DNA of 49,524 bases from Pseudomonas sp. TH31 (lineage in GTDB: Bacteria; Pseudomonadota; Gammaproteobacteria; Pseudomonadales; Pseudomonadaceae), in contig NZ_JAEKEZ010000002.1 in the NCBI RefSeq assembly GCF_016650815.1, positions 1 to 49,524 on the forward strand, read 5' to 3'. The notes beneath the pieces were generated by a model. The model had not been told where the DNA came from. It searched no databases and saw only the letters and a list, made by a program, of their open reading frames with translations. Below, one piece after another: positions 37,393-45,390 of the stretch. A program made the translations under genes and the position numbers. Every line of letters starts with the position of its first letter. Position 1 is the stretch's first letter.

Positions 37393-38522
37393 ACGACAAC
37401 CAGCTCATCAGACTCAAGAACATCCGGCCGAGCGGGTTCAGCGGGTTGCCCTGGCTCGGGAACGCCATGACTTCAGCCTGACCGCCTGCGCGGATGGCGC
37501 GACTGTCGCGCAGGCTGTTCAAGGCGTCTTCGCCGAACTCGATCACCACCGGAAAGCGCTGGGCCGGGCGCAGCCAGGTCACGGCTGTTCTGAATACTCG
37601 GCAAGGTGCCGGGCGCTGTCGCCTGGCCGACACTGACGCCATAACCGACACTGCGCACGCGGCCCTCGAAAACTTCGCCCGGCAGAGCGTCCAGCACAAT
37701 GGCCACCGGGGTCTCGGGCTGGATCAGGCTCAGGTTGTTTTCGGTCATGTCGGCGCTGATCCACACATCGTGGATGGCGATCAGGGTCATCACCGGGCTG
37801 CCGCCGGCGGCGAACAGCCCGGCGTCGGTGCGCAGGTCGGTGATCAAACCCACCGAACGCGCATAGATGCGAGTATTGGCCAAGTCCAGCTCGGCTTTCG
37901 ACAACGCCGTCGCAGCGCTGCGTAGCTGTGCGTTCTCTGCCTCGTTGCCGCCCTCCTGCTCCTTCGCCCGTTGAATTTCAGCACGGGCCGCTTCCACTTG
38001 GCTGGCGGCCTGTTCGAGATTGGCCCGCGACACCTCCAGCAGGCGCACGGACACCGTTCCCCGGTCTTCGCGATACAAGCCTTCCAGTCGCTGATTGTCC
38101 TGCCGCGCCTTGAGCTCGTTGGCCTGGGCAGAGCGCAACGACGCCTGTGCCGAGGCGATGCCAGCGGTGCCGGCGCCGATCTGGCGACGGGTCGATTCGA
38201 GGTCGGCGCGGGCGCGATCGACGGCGATCTGATACGGCTGTGGATCGACCTCGAAGAGCAGGTCCCCGGCCTTGACGTCCTGGTTGTTGCGCACGTTTAC
38301 GCGGATCACCCGCCCCGCCACTTCCGCCGCCACCGGAATGACAAACGCCCCGACCCGAGCCTGTTGCGTGTAAGGCGTGAAGCGGTCGGCGAGCAAGTAC
38401 CAGGCAAGGCTGAGGATGATCAACAGCAGCACCCACTTAATGCCTTTTTTCGCCGGGTCGGCGGTCGGTACCGTTGCTTTCGGTGCCGGCGCTTCGACAG
38501 GGGGCGGTGCGGCTTCACTCAT
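37382..38522 (-). CDS. HlyD-family periplasmic adaptor, one frameshift
   Basis: Restored length 379 aa, EmrA/HlyD-like. A Pro/Ala-rich cytoplasmic start, one membrane anchor (WVLLLIILSLAWYLLADRFT), the biotinyl-lipoyl half-motif VAAEVAGRVIRVNVRNNQDV, an alpha-hairpin with coiled coil, and the second half-motif ANTRIYARSVGLITDLRTDA. Near 37583 there is one base too many (AGCCGTG for AGCGTG, or two missing). Restored it reads PSIQNSVTWLRPAQRFPVVI and ends SWLSYAY. It overlaps both neighbours, so the three genes are one operon. Confidence 0.85.
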
Positions 38523-40071
38523 GGTTGTTCACCTTGTCGGACAGTGGATAGGCGGGCTGCGCAGCGCCGGGGTCGTCCAGCAGGTCGTCCCAGTCCGTGC
38601 GTTTTTCCATTTGCTTGCGCGTGGCGCTGTCGATGATTGGCTGCGCGGCGTACCAGCCACCGCCAAGGGCTTTGTACAGGGCGATCAGGTTACTCACGGC
38701 ATCGCTGCGGCTGATCAGGTAGTTGTCCTGTTGCTGGAGCAATGCCTGCTGGGCATCCAGCACCCGCTGAAAGTCTGAAAAGCCTTCGCGATACTGCGCG
38801 CTGGCCAGCACCAGCGAACGTTTGGCCGCCACCTCGGCCTGGCGCAGGATGCGTTCGCGTGCCAGGGATTGGCTCAGGCCGCTGGCGGCATCGTCAGCCT
38901 CACGGGCGGCCTGGCGCACCGTGTCGCGATAAGACTCGATCAACTGTTGCAAACGCGCATCCTGCACCCGCACGTTGTTGCTGATCCTGCCGTGATCAAA
39001 CAGGTTCCAGCGCAGGCTGGGGCCGCCGATAAAATCCAGGTTGTTGGACGTGCCGCCCACCGAACTGGCCGACCAGACGATGCTGCCAAGCAAGCTCAGC
39101 GACGGATAAAAATCACTTTCGGCCACGCCGATCAGCGCCGACTGGGCCGCAACGTTCAGCTCGGCCGCGCGCACATCGGGCCGGCGCAGCAGCAGGTTGG
39201 CCGGCACATCCTGCAGCACGGCGCGGTCCACCAGCGGGATCAGCCCGTCATTGTCCGTCACTTGCGGCAACTCACCCGGCGCTTGCCCGGTCAGCACCGA
39301 CAAGGCATTGCGGGTTCGATGCAGTTGATCTTCGAAGTTGGGAATGCTCGCCAGGGTGCCGAGGTACTGGGTCTTGGCCTGCTGCAGGTCGAGCTCAGCC
39401 GTCTGGCCGCTGTTGAACAGTTTGCGGGTAATGTCCAGGCTGCGCTTTTGCTGCCGGGTGTTGTCGCGGGCGACGCGTAATCGCGCCTCGGTGGTACGCA
39501 GTGAAAAGTAGGTGTCCGCCACTTGGGCACGCAGCAGCACGAGCGCGTCTTCGTAGTTGGCCTGGGCGGCGAAGTAGCTGGCATCCGAGGACTCGATGGC
39601 CCGACTGAAGCGGCCCCAGAAGTCCAGTTCCCAAGCCACGTCGAAGCCTTCACTGAATTGCCAGATGTGGCTGTTCTGCGGGTTGCTGCCGCTGTACTGA
39701 CGGCGTTCCACGTAGAGGCCGTCGACACTGGCCTGCTGCAGTTGCGGGTAACGTCCGGCCTGGGCGATGCCCAATTGTGCCCGGGCTTCCATTATCCGCA
39801 GGCCGGCCATTTTCAGGCTGGAGTTGTGCGCATCGGCGTCGGCAATCAGTTGGTCGAGCACCGGGTCATTGAAGACTTGCCACCACTGACGGATATCCGG
39901 GTTCGCACCCCGTTCGCTGGATTGCTCCAGCGCCGGCGTACTCCAGTGTTTGACCCAGTCTTCGCCAGGGGACTGGAAGTCCGGCCCCACACGCATGCAG
40001 CCGCTAAGGCCGAGCGCGCCCAGCAACAGGAGCGACCCTGACCGGATCAACATGGCTGCACGTGGATACAT
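38515..40071 (-). CDS. NodT-type outer-membrane efflux lipoprotein
   Basis: About 518 aa from the ATG at 40071 (MYPRAAMLIRSG); a second ATG at 40053 is possible. The lipobox is LGALGLSGC, followed by MRVGPDFQSP typical of NodT/OprM proteins. Two OEP repeats follow (DVAWELDFWGRFSRAIESSD, RPDVRAAELNVAAQSALIGV, LDAQQALLQQQDNYLISRSD). It is the outer-membrane channel of the exporter with the HlyD and DUF2955 genes, which overlap downstream. Confidence 0.9.
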   Translation of the reverse strand: MYPRAAMLIRSGSLLLLGALGLSGCMRVGPDFQSPGEDWVKHWSTPALEQSSERGANPDIRQWWQVFNDPVLDQLIADADAHNSSLKMAGLRIMEARAQLGIAQAGRYPQLQQASVDGLYVERRQYSGSNPQNSHIWQFSEGFDVAWELDFWGRFSRAIESSDASYFAAQANYEDALVLLRAQVADTYFSLRTTEARLRVARDNTRQQKRSLDITRKLFNSGQTAELDLQQAKTQYLGTLASIPNFEDQLHRTRNALSVLTGQAPGELPQVTDNDGLIPLVDRAVLQDVPANLLLRRPDVRAAELNVAAQSALIGVAESDFYPSLSLLGSIVWSASSVGGTSNNLDFIGGPSLRWNLFDHGRISNNVRVQDARLQQLIESYRDTVRQAAREADDAASGLSQSLARERILRQAEVAAKRSLVLASAQYREGFSDFQRVLDAQQALLQQQDNYLISRSDAVSNLIALYKALGGGWYAAQPIIDSATRKQMEKRTDWDDLLDDPGAAQPAYPLSDKVNNHE

Positions 40072-40209
40072 GACGGGTCCCGACCAGATAGATGACTGGA
40101 GCATAGCCGCCCCAATCAAAACGCGGACTCGCCCGTTGTGGCGTATCAGCTGCTACGCTTTTCAAGTGCTACTAACCGCTGCAGTCCATCCAGAAAAGGT
40201 ACGGCCCTC

Positions 40210-40710
40210 ATGACCACCCAACCTCACTCAGCCGGCTGGCGCTTCAAACTGGGCATCGTCATTTTGTGTTTGATGCTCGGGTCGTGGTTGATGGTGCCGC
40301 TGGCGGCCGCGGTCGGTGTCCCCGGTTCAAAGATCGCCGCGCTGACGGGGGTCTTGTTTATCAGCAATAAGGTCCTGCTGATTCTGGTCATTGCCGTCAT
40401 GGGCAAGGCCGGCTTCCAGCAATTGAAGCGCAGCGTGTTTGGTTACGTGACCTCGCTGGCGCCCAGCGCCGAACTCGAAGTCGGCCCGGTGCGGCATTAC
40501 ATCGGCCTCGTCATGTTCTGCGTACCGCTGATCTCGGCCTTTCTTGAACCCTACGTCGACAGCATTTGGCCGGGGCTGCGGCCAAACCTCTGGCAGGTTC
40601 AAGTCTTGGGCGACCTGATGCTGATCGGCAGCTTTTTCGTGCTGGGCGGCAACTTCTGGGACAAGGTCCGCGCGTTGTTCATTCGCACCGCCAAAGTGAG
40701 CAATGCCTAG
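40210..40710 (+). CDS. Four-helix membrane protein ('transporter suffix' type)
   Basis: 166 aa with four hydrophobic segments: LGIVILCLMLGSWLMVPLAA, ALTGVLFISNKVLLILVIAV, YIGLVMFCVPLISAFLEPYV and VLGDLMLIGSFFVLGGNFWD. The layout with GKAGFQQLKRSVFGY resembles the short domain some databases call a transporter suffix domain; I am moderately sure. It lies 14 bases before the dienelactone hydrolase gene, in the same direction, and may be co-transcribed. Function unknown. Confidence 0.6.
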   Translation: MTTQPHSAGWRFKLGIVILCLMLGSWLMVPLAAAVGVPGSKIAALTGVLFISNKVLLILVIAVMGKAGFQQLKRSVFGYVTSLAPSAELEVGPVRHYIGLVMFCVPLISAFLEPYVDSIWPGLRPNLWQVQVLGDLMLIGSFFVLGGNFWDKVRALFIRTAKVSNA

Positions 40711-40724
40711 CGGGAAGCAAGCTA

Positions 40725-41615
40725 ATGAACCGTCTGACGGCGAAAGACTTCGCCCCTGAGTTGCTGGAACTCTACGACTACTACGTACATGGCCGGATCA
40801 ACCGGCGCGAGTTTCTCGACCGCGCGGCGTTGTTCGCCTTGGGCGGGTTGAGCGCCTGCGCATTGCTCGCTGCCCTGAGCCCGAATTACGCCCTGGCCGA
40901 GCAAGTGGAATTCACCGACCCGGACATCCTCGCCGAGTACATCACCTACCCGTCACCCAAGGGCCACGGCCAGGTTCGTGGCTATCTGGTGCGCCCGGCG
41001 AAAACCGCCGGCAAGGTGCCGGCGGTGGTGGTCGTGCATGAAAACCGTGGGCTCAACCCTTACATCGAAGACGTCGCCCGGCGCGTGGCCAAGGCCGGTT
41101 TCATCGCCCTCGCCCCCGATGGCCTGACATCGGTGGGCGGCTACCCCGGCAATGATGACAAGGGCCGTGAGCTGCAACTGACCGTCGACCCGGAAAAACT
41201 CATGAACGACTTTTTCGCGGCCATCGAGTGGCTGATGAATCACGCCGCCGGTACCGGGAAAGTCGGCATCACCGGATTCTGCTATGGCGGTGGCGTCGTC
41301 AACGCGGCCGCGGTGGCCTATCCGGAACTGGGGGCGGCGGTGTCTTTCTACGGCCGCCAACCCGAAGCCAGGGATGTGCCGCGAATCCAGGCGCCGCTCA
41401 TGCTGCATTACGGCGAACTGGACACCCGCATCACGCAAGGCTGGCCGGCCTTCGAGCAGGCATTGAAAGCGGCGGGCAAAACCTATGAAGGCTACATCTA
41501 CCCAGGCGTGAATCATGGGTTTCACAACGACTCCACGCCCCGCTACGATGAAGCCGCTGCCAAGCTTGCCTGGAGCCGGACGCTGGACTGGTTTGGCCGG
41601 TATCTGGCGTCCTGA
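40725..41615 (+). CDS. Dienelactone hydrolase family protein with Tat-like signal (YghX-like)
   Basis: 296 aa. Residues about 22-52 look like a twin-arginine signal (INRREFLDRAALFALGG) with cleavage after ALA. The alpha/beta-hydrolase domain has nucleophile Cys in GITGFCYGGGVVNAA, acid Asp in YGELDTRITQG and His in YPGVNHGFHND, the Cys-Asp-His triad of dienelactone hydrolases. It probably acts in the periplasm on an ester or lactone; substrate unknown. The start at 40725 is chosen to keep the N-terminal helix LTAKDFAPELLELYDYY usual for this subgroup. Confidence 0.85.
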   Translation: MNRLTAKDFAPELLELYDYYVHGRINRREFLDRAALFALGGLSACALLAALSPNYALAEQVEFTDPDILAEYITYPSPKGHGQVRGYLVRPAKTAGKVPAVVVVHENRGLNPYIEDVARRVAKAGFIALAPDGLTSVGGYPGNDDKGRELQLTVDPEKLMNDFFAAIEWLMNHAAGTGKVGITGFCYGGGVVNAAAVAYPELGAAVSFYGRQPEARDVPRIQAPLMLHYGELDTRITQGWPAFEQALKAAGKTYEGYIYPGVNHGFHNDSTPRYDEAAAKLAWSRTLDWFGRYLAS

Positions 41616-41622
41616 ATCACGC

Positions 41623-41856
41623 TCAGGCCTTCTGACCGCTACCAACGCCCCTGGCAATATCGATTCCCCAATCCAGGGCGGCTTCCATGTCCAACAAGTG
41701 TGGCGATGGATCGCTGTCTTCAAGAATGACCGTGCCATCTGGCCGGTAGACACCGATGAACATCTCCAACGAGCCGTCCCTCAGGATCTTGGCCTTGACC
41801 TCGATTTTGCATCCGTTCGACAGGGTTTCCGTGTGGATCAAGTGGCGCTCGGTCAT
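41623..41856 (-). CDS. Small hypothetical protein
   Basis: 77 aa, predicted mixed alpha/beta (IEVKAKILRDGSLEMFIGVY, then MEAALDWGIDIARGV). GGGAGT lies upstream of ATG. Family not recognised. It is divergent from the GDL operon across 316 AT-rich bases and convergent with the hydrolase gene. Confidence 0.55.
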   Translation of the reverse strand: MTERHLIHTETLSNGCKIEVKAKILRDGSLEMFIGVYRPDGTVILEDSDPSPHLLDMEAALDWGIDIARGVGSGQKA

Positions 41857-41934
41857 TTTTCACTCCCGGTTTTTGGCCTGAAACCAATATCAAAAGACAC
41901 TGCAGTTTAATGCCAAACGTTATATTGAAAAGTC

Positions 41935-42012
41935 ATTATTAATGGCGATAAGGAGGCCGGTTATTTATGAGAAAAAAGCTGAACAGGCCATTCTTAATCG
42001 CCATTCCTAATA
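41935..42012 (+). promoter_or_regulatory. Long imperfect hairpin in the GDL operon leader
   Basis: The arm AATGGCGATAAGGAGGCC at 41941-41958 pairs with GGCCATTCTTAATCGCCATT at 41986-42005, with small bulges; weaker pairing extends outward to about 41935 and 42012. The left arm contains AAGGAGG, the only strong ribosome site here, so folding would hide it. It lies about 170-240 bases before the first DUF1843 gene. Attenuator, regulatory RNA or mobile palindrome are all possible. Confidence 0.5.
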
Positions 42013-42068
42013 TAAAAAAAGCGTCAAGCAAACACTTCGCGATGAGTAAATCCCTGTTAAAAATTTAA
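41967..42068 (+). CDS. Possible 33-aa basic leader peptide
   Basis: Starts MRKKLNRPFLIAIPNIKK, has about ten Lys/Arg and no acidic residue. AAGGAGG stands 9-10 bases upstream, within a hairpin arm. AT-rich composition differs from neighbouring genes. Coding status is unproven; it could be a leader peptide or chance. Confidence 0.25.
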   Translation: MRKKLNRPFLIAIPNIKKASSKHFAMSKSLLKI

Positions 42069-42172
42069 AAGGCATTATGCCTCCATTGGACATTGCATAT
42101 TTAAAGAGTCCTGCTTAACTGCAAAAACTGCTAATGACGGCAGTACTTGCTAACACCACGGAAGGAGTCGTT

Positions 42173-42360
42173 ATGGGCCATTCACCTTCTCACCCCATCC
42201 CCCGTACGGGGTCGCCATCCAGAGCGCTATCAAGGAAGGCAACCTGCAACAGATGAAAGCGTTATTGAAACAACGCGACCCATCGAAGCCTGAACCCAAA
42301 GAGCTACAGACCGCTTACGACACACTGGCCAGGGAAGTTTCGCGCCAGGAAAAACACTAG
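42173..42360 (+). CDS. Stand-alone DUF1843 (GDL-motif-like) peptide, one-base frameshift
   Basis: Restored length 62 aa. After MGHSPSHPIP the C run at 42199-42203 lacks one base; with six C the frame reads PPYGVAIQSAIKEGNLQQMK and continues to EVSRQEKH at 42360. This matches the C-terminal domain of the two following proteins, with GNL in place of GDL. AAGGAGTCGTT precedes the ATG. It is only the motif domain, i.e. a candidate minimal substrate of the radical SAM enzyme at 43790. Confidence 0.65.
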
Positions 42361-42397
42361 CTCTGTTTTCCCCCTTATTGCAATGGAGGCAATAACC

Positions 42398-43039
42398 ATG
42401 TCTGGTACTCACCAACAACCTGTCGGTTTGTTCCCACTCGCCTATCGAATTGGTACTTCGGCGCCGGGCGCACAAAGCCTGGCATTCAATCTGCTGGTCT
42501 TTACCCCTGAAGAAACGGTCAGCGGCACCGCTGCGATCACTCAGGCGACCAACCCGCCGCTGGATATCCACTCCGATGTCTGGGGCGAATACACCTACCT
42601 GACTGTCATGTCACCCGGTGTCAGCAAAATCCTGATCACCGCACAAGGCAATCACGGCGGCCCAGGCTCGAACTCCATCGTGAATTTCAAGATACGGCTG
42701 GTGGTGGGCACCGACTGGAAGGACGGTGTCGCCAACTATTCATACCTTGATGGTCAACGCTGGGTCGAAGTGAACAACGTCCCTGCCCACCTCACCGAAG
42801 CGGTGCGCTCCAACGCCTTCCCGCCGCTGGAGCCGGGCCCGGTTATCCCGCCGAACTCGTCGTATCCGCCGATCATGCCGCTGTACGCCGCGCCGATTCA
42901 AAGCGCCATTGCCAGCGGTGACCTGGCCCAGATGAAAAACCTGGCGAGCCTGGCCACGCAACAACTGGATCAGCAGCCACAACTGCAAAGCGCACTGGAA
43001 GCCGCCAAGGGCGAAATCAGCCGGCTGGAACGCCGCTGA
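42398..43039 (+). CDS. DUF1842-DUF1843 protein with GDL motif
   Basis: 213 aa. Residues 1-130 are a beta-rich DUF1842 domain (GLFPLAYRIGTSAPGAQSLA, HSDVWGEYTYLTVMSPGVSK). A Pro-rich linker follows (EPGPVIPPNSSYPPIMPLYA). The C-terminal 50 residues are DUF1843: PLYAAPIQSAIASGDLAQMK, ending EISRLERR. The start at 42398 has TGGAGG 9 bases upstream. No signal peptide. Repeats of this arrangement next to a SPASM enzyme are what database curators call GDL-motif peptide systems. The modified residue, if any, is unknown. Confidence 0.8.
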   Translation: MSGTHQQPVGLFPLAYRIGTSAPGAQSLAFNLLVFTPEETVSGTAAITQATNPPLDIHSDVWGEYTYLTVMSPGVSKILITAQGNHGGPGSNSIVNFKIRLVVGTDWKDGVANYSYLDGQRWVEVNNVPAHLTEAVRSNAFPPLEPGPVIPPNSSYPPIMPLYAAPIQSAIASGDLAQMKNLASLATQQLDQQPQLQSALEAAKGEISRLERR

Positions 43040-43093
43040 CCCGGCCACTCAATGTGCCTGGTTTGTCCTGAATACACTTAAGGGAGTTGCACC

Positions 43094-43675
43094 ATGTCAA
43101 TCGGACTTTTTCACACTCGCCTCATCGTCAGCAATCATCTACTCGGCGCACCGGTTTTGACCCTGGACCTGTTGGTGGACACGGTTAAAAAGAAAGTCAG
43201 CGGGGTTGCCAGCCTCTTTCAAAGCGCTCATCCACCGGTGCACTTCCGTGCCCGGGTATGGGGCGAGTATTGCGAGGCCAAGCTGATTCCGACGGCCGAA
43301 AGCCACATCATCCTCACCCTGGATGGCAGCCCGAGCGGCCCGCTCAGCCAGATTGCCCAGACCTTTCATTTGAAGGGCATCCTCGGCGCGGACTGGGTCA
43401 GTGGCTTTGTCGACTACCGGTACTACGAGCAGGGCGTCTGGCATCAAGTCAAGCACGCCGCCGTCAGTCCATCGCCCGTGATTGGCCCGGTGGAGCCTCC
43501 TCATCACGTCCTGCCGCTCTACGCCGTCGCGGTGCAGCAGGCGCAAACCAGCGGTGACCTGGCGCAACTGAAATCGGTGGTGCAGCGCGGCGAACAGCAA
43601 CTGGCTCACAGCGGCGCCTTACGCAGTGCGCTGGAACAGTTGACCGCTGAAATCGCTCGGCTGGAAGCACGCTAA
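43094..43675 (+). CDS. DUF1842-DUF1843 protein with GDL motif, second copy
   Basis: 193 aa, a paralogue of the preceding gene. DUF1842 part: GLFHTRLIVSNHLLGAPVLT, then ARVWGEYCEAKLIPTAESHI. A shorter linker (PSPVIGPVEPPHHVLPLYA) leads into DUF1843: PLYAVAVQQAQTSGDLAQLK, ending EIARLEAR. AAGGGAG lies 7 bases before ATG. It is 54 bases after the first paralogue and followed by a REP-type hairpin and the radical SAM gene, so one operon is likely. Confidence 0.8.
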   Translation: MSIGLFHTRLIVSNHLLGAPVLTLDLLVDTVKKKVSGVASLFQSAHPPVHFRARVWGEYCEAKLIPTAESHIILTLDGSPSGPLSQIAQTFHLKGILGADWVSGFVDYRYYEQGVWHQVKHAAVSPSPVIGPVEPPHHVLPLYAVAVQQAQTSGDLAQLKSVVQRGEQQLAHSGALRSALEQLTAEIARLEAR

Positions 43676-43712
43676 CCGGCCAATAAGCGATTGAACTAAC
43701 GAGGAGCAATCT

Positions 43713-43740
43713 GTGGCGAGGGAGCAAGCTCTCTCGCCAC
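43713..43740. repeat. Single REP palindrome of the GTGGCGAG class
   Basis: GTGGCGAG-GGAGC-AA-GCTCT-CTCGCCAC forms a nearly perfect hairpin. It lies in the 114-base gap between the second DUF1842-DUF1843 gene and the radical SAM gene and may shape mRNA levels within the operon. Confidence 0.85.
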
Positions 43741-43789
43741 ACCTTCGAAGGATTCGTGCCGCGCACGTGTCTGTGCGCAAGGATTTCCC

Positions 43790-45253
43790 ATGTCAGACAA
43801 CCGCCCTGCCCGCTACCTCAGTGAAACCGACCTCAAACGTTACGTGCCGGTGCATGTGGTCTGGGAAATCACCCTGGCCTGCGACCTCAAATGCCTGCAT
43901 TGCGGCTCCCGCGCAGGCCATCGTCGACCCGATGAACTGAACACCCGGGAATGCCTCGACGTTATCGACTCCCTGGCCGCGCTCGGCACCCGCGAGATCA
44001 CCCTGATCGGCGGCGAAGCCTACCTGCGCAAGGACTGGACCCGGCTGATCCAGGCCATCCACGATCACGGCATGTACTGCGCGATTCAAACCGGCGGGCG
44101 CAACCTGACGCCGGCGAAAATGCAGGCCGCGGTAGACGCCGGGCTCAATGGCGTCGGTGTCTCCCTGGATGGACTGGCACCGCTGCATGACGCCGTGCGC
44201 AATGTGCCGGGCTCATTCGACAAGGCCGTCGACACCCTGCGCCGCGCCAAACAATCCGGGCTGGCGGTGAGCGTCAACACCCAGATCGGCGCCGCCACAT
44301 TGCCCGACTTGCCCGAACTGATGGAGGTGATCATCGGCCTCGGCGCCACCCATTGGCAGATCCAGTTGACCGTCGCCATGGGCAACGCCGTCGATCACCC
44401 GGAGCTGTTACTGCAGCCCTATCAACTGCTGGAAGTGATGCCGTTGCTGGCACGGCTTTACCGCGAAGGCGTCGATCGTGGCTTGCTGATGAACGTCGGT
44501 AATAACATCGGTTACTACGGCCCGTATGAACACATGTGGCGCGGCTTCGGCGACGAACGCGTGCACTGGAGCGGCTGCGCCGCCGGGCAAACCGTGCTGG
44601 CACTTGAGGCCGATGGCACCGTGAAAGGCTGCCCATCATTGGCCACCGTCGGTTTTTCGGGCGGCAACGTGCGCAACATGAGCCTGCACGACATCTGGCA
44701 TTACAGCGAAGGCATGCACTTTGGTCGCTTGCGCTCGGTCGACGACCTGTGGGGCTACTGCCGCAGTTGCTACTACAACGACGTCTGCCGTGGCGGCTGC
44801 ACCTGGACTTCGCACTCCTTGCTCGGCAAACCCGGCAACAACCCGTACTGCCATTACCGCGCGCTGGACCTGCAAAAACGCGGACTGCGCGAACGCATCG
44901 TCAAGCTTGAAGACGCCGCGCAAAAATCCTTCGCGGTCGGGCGTTTTGATCTCATCACTGAACGCATCGAGACTGGCGAAACGGTGAGCAGCGTCAGCGA
45001 CAGCGGCCAGGTGATCAAACTGGCGTGGGCGAATCAGGGCCAGAAATCACCGGACGAAGGGCGTGTTCCGACGCAGTTGGCCTTGTGCCGGGGATGTTTG
45101 CAGTACATCCACCCGCATGAAGTGACGTGCCCTCATTGCACTGCGGATGTGGCCGCCGCCGAGGCCGGGCATCAGGTGGATCGAGCGCGGCAGCAAGCGA
45201 TCATGAATACGCTGAACGGGTTGTTGGGGTTGCCACAGAGCACATTGATGTGA
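43790..45253 (+). CDS. Radical SAM/SPASM maturase of the GDL-motif system
   Basis: 487 aa. The [4Fe-4S]-SAM motif CDLKCLHC occupies residues 31-38, followed by a TIM-barrel (GTREITLIGGEAYLRKDW, VGVSLDGLAPLHDAVRNVPG). A SPASM region with auxiliary-cluster Cys follows: VHWSGCAAGQTVLALEADG, KGCPSLATVG, WGYCRSCYYNDVCRGGC and NPYCHYRALDL. An unusual C-terminal tail carries a Cys4 ribbon, CRGCLQYIHPHEVTCPHC. This layout beside DUF1843 proteins fits the family named, as I recall, GDL motif peptide-associated radical SAM/SPASM maturase. Reaction and product are not known to me. AAGGA precedes the ATG. Confidence 0.85.
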   Translation: MSDNRPARYLSETDLKRYVPVHVVWEITLACDLKCLHCGSRAGHRRPDELNTRECLDVIDSLAALGTREITLIGGEAYLRKDWTRLIQAIHDHGMYCAIQTGGRNLTPAKMQAAVDAGLNGVGVSLDGLAPLHDAVRNVPGSFDKAVDTLRRAKQSGLAVSVNTQIGAATLPDLPELMEVIIGLGATHWQIQLTVAMGNAVDHPELLLQPYQLLEVMPLLARLYREGVDRGLLMNVGNNIGYYGPYEHMWRGFGDERVHWSGCAAGQTVLALEADGTVKGCPSLATVGFSGGNVRNMSLHDIWHYSEGMHFGRLRSVDDLWGYCRSCYYNDVCRGGCTWTSHSLLGKPGNNPYCHYRALDLQKRGLRERIVKLEDAAQKSFAVGRFDLITERIETGETVSSVSDSGQVIKLAWANQGQKSPDEGRVPTQLALCRGCLQYIHPHEVTCPHCTADVAAAEAGHQVDRARQQAIMNTLNGLLGLPQSTLM

Positions 45254-45270
45254 AAGGGCTGCTCCCTTTT
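45253..45270 (+). terminator. Weak terminator-like hairpin after the radical SAM gene
   Basis: AAAGGG-CTGCT-CCCTTT followed by TCTTC starts at the last base of the stop codon. Confidence 0.4.
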
Positions 45271-45390
45271 CTTCATCTGCGAGTGATGACCTTTCAGTCA
45301 TGACACAAAGGATCGCCTCCCCGCTTACTCATCAATGGGATTGTGCCTATGGTTGGCCTCTACCCAGCGTCAGAGCAAGCAGAGGTATTC

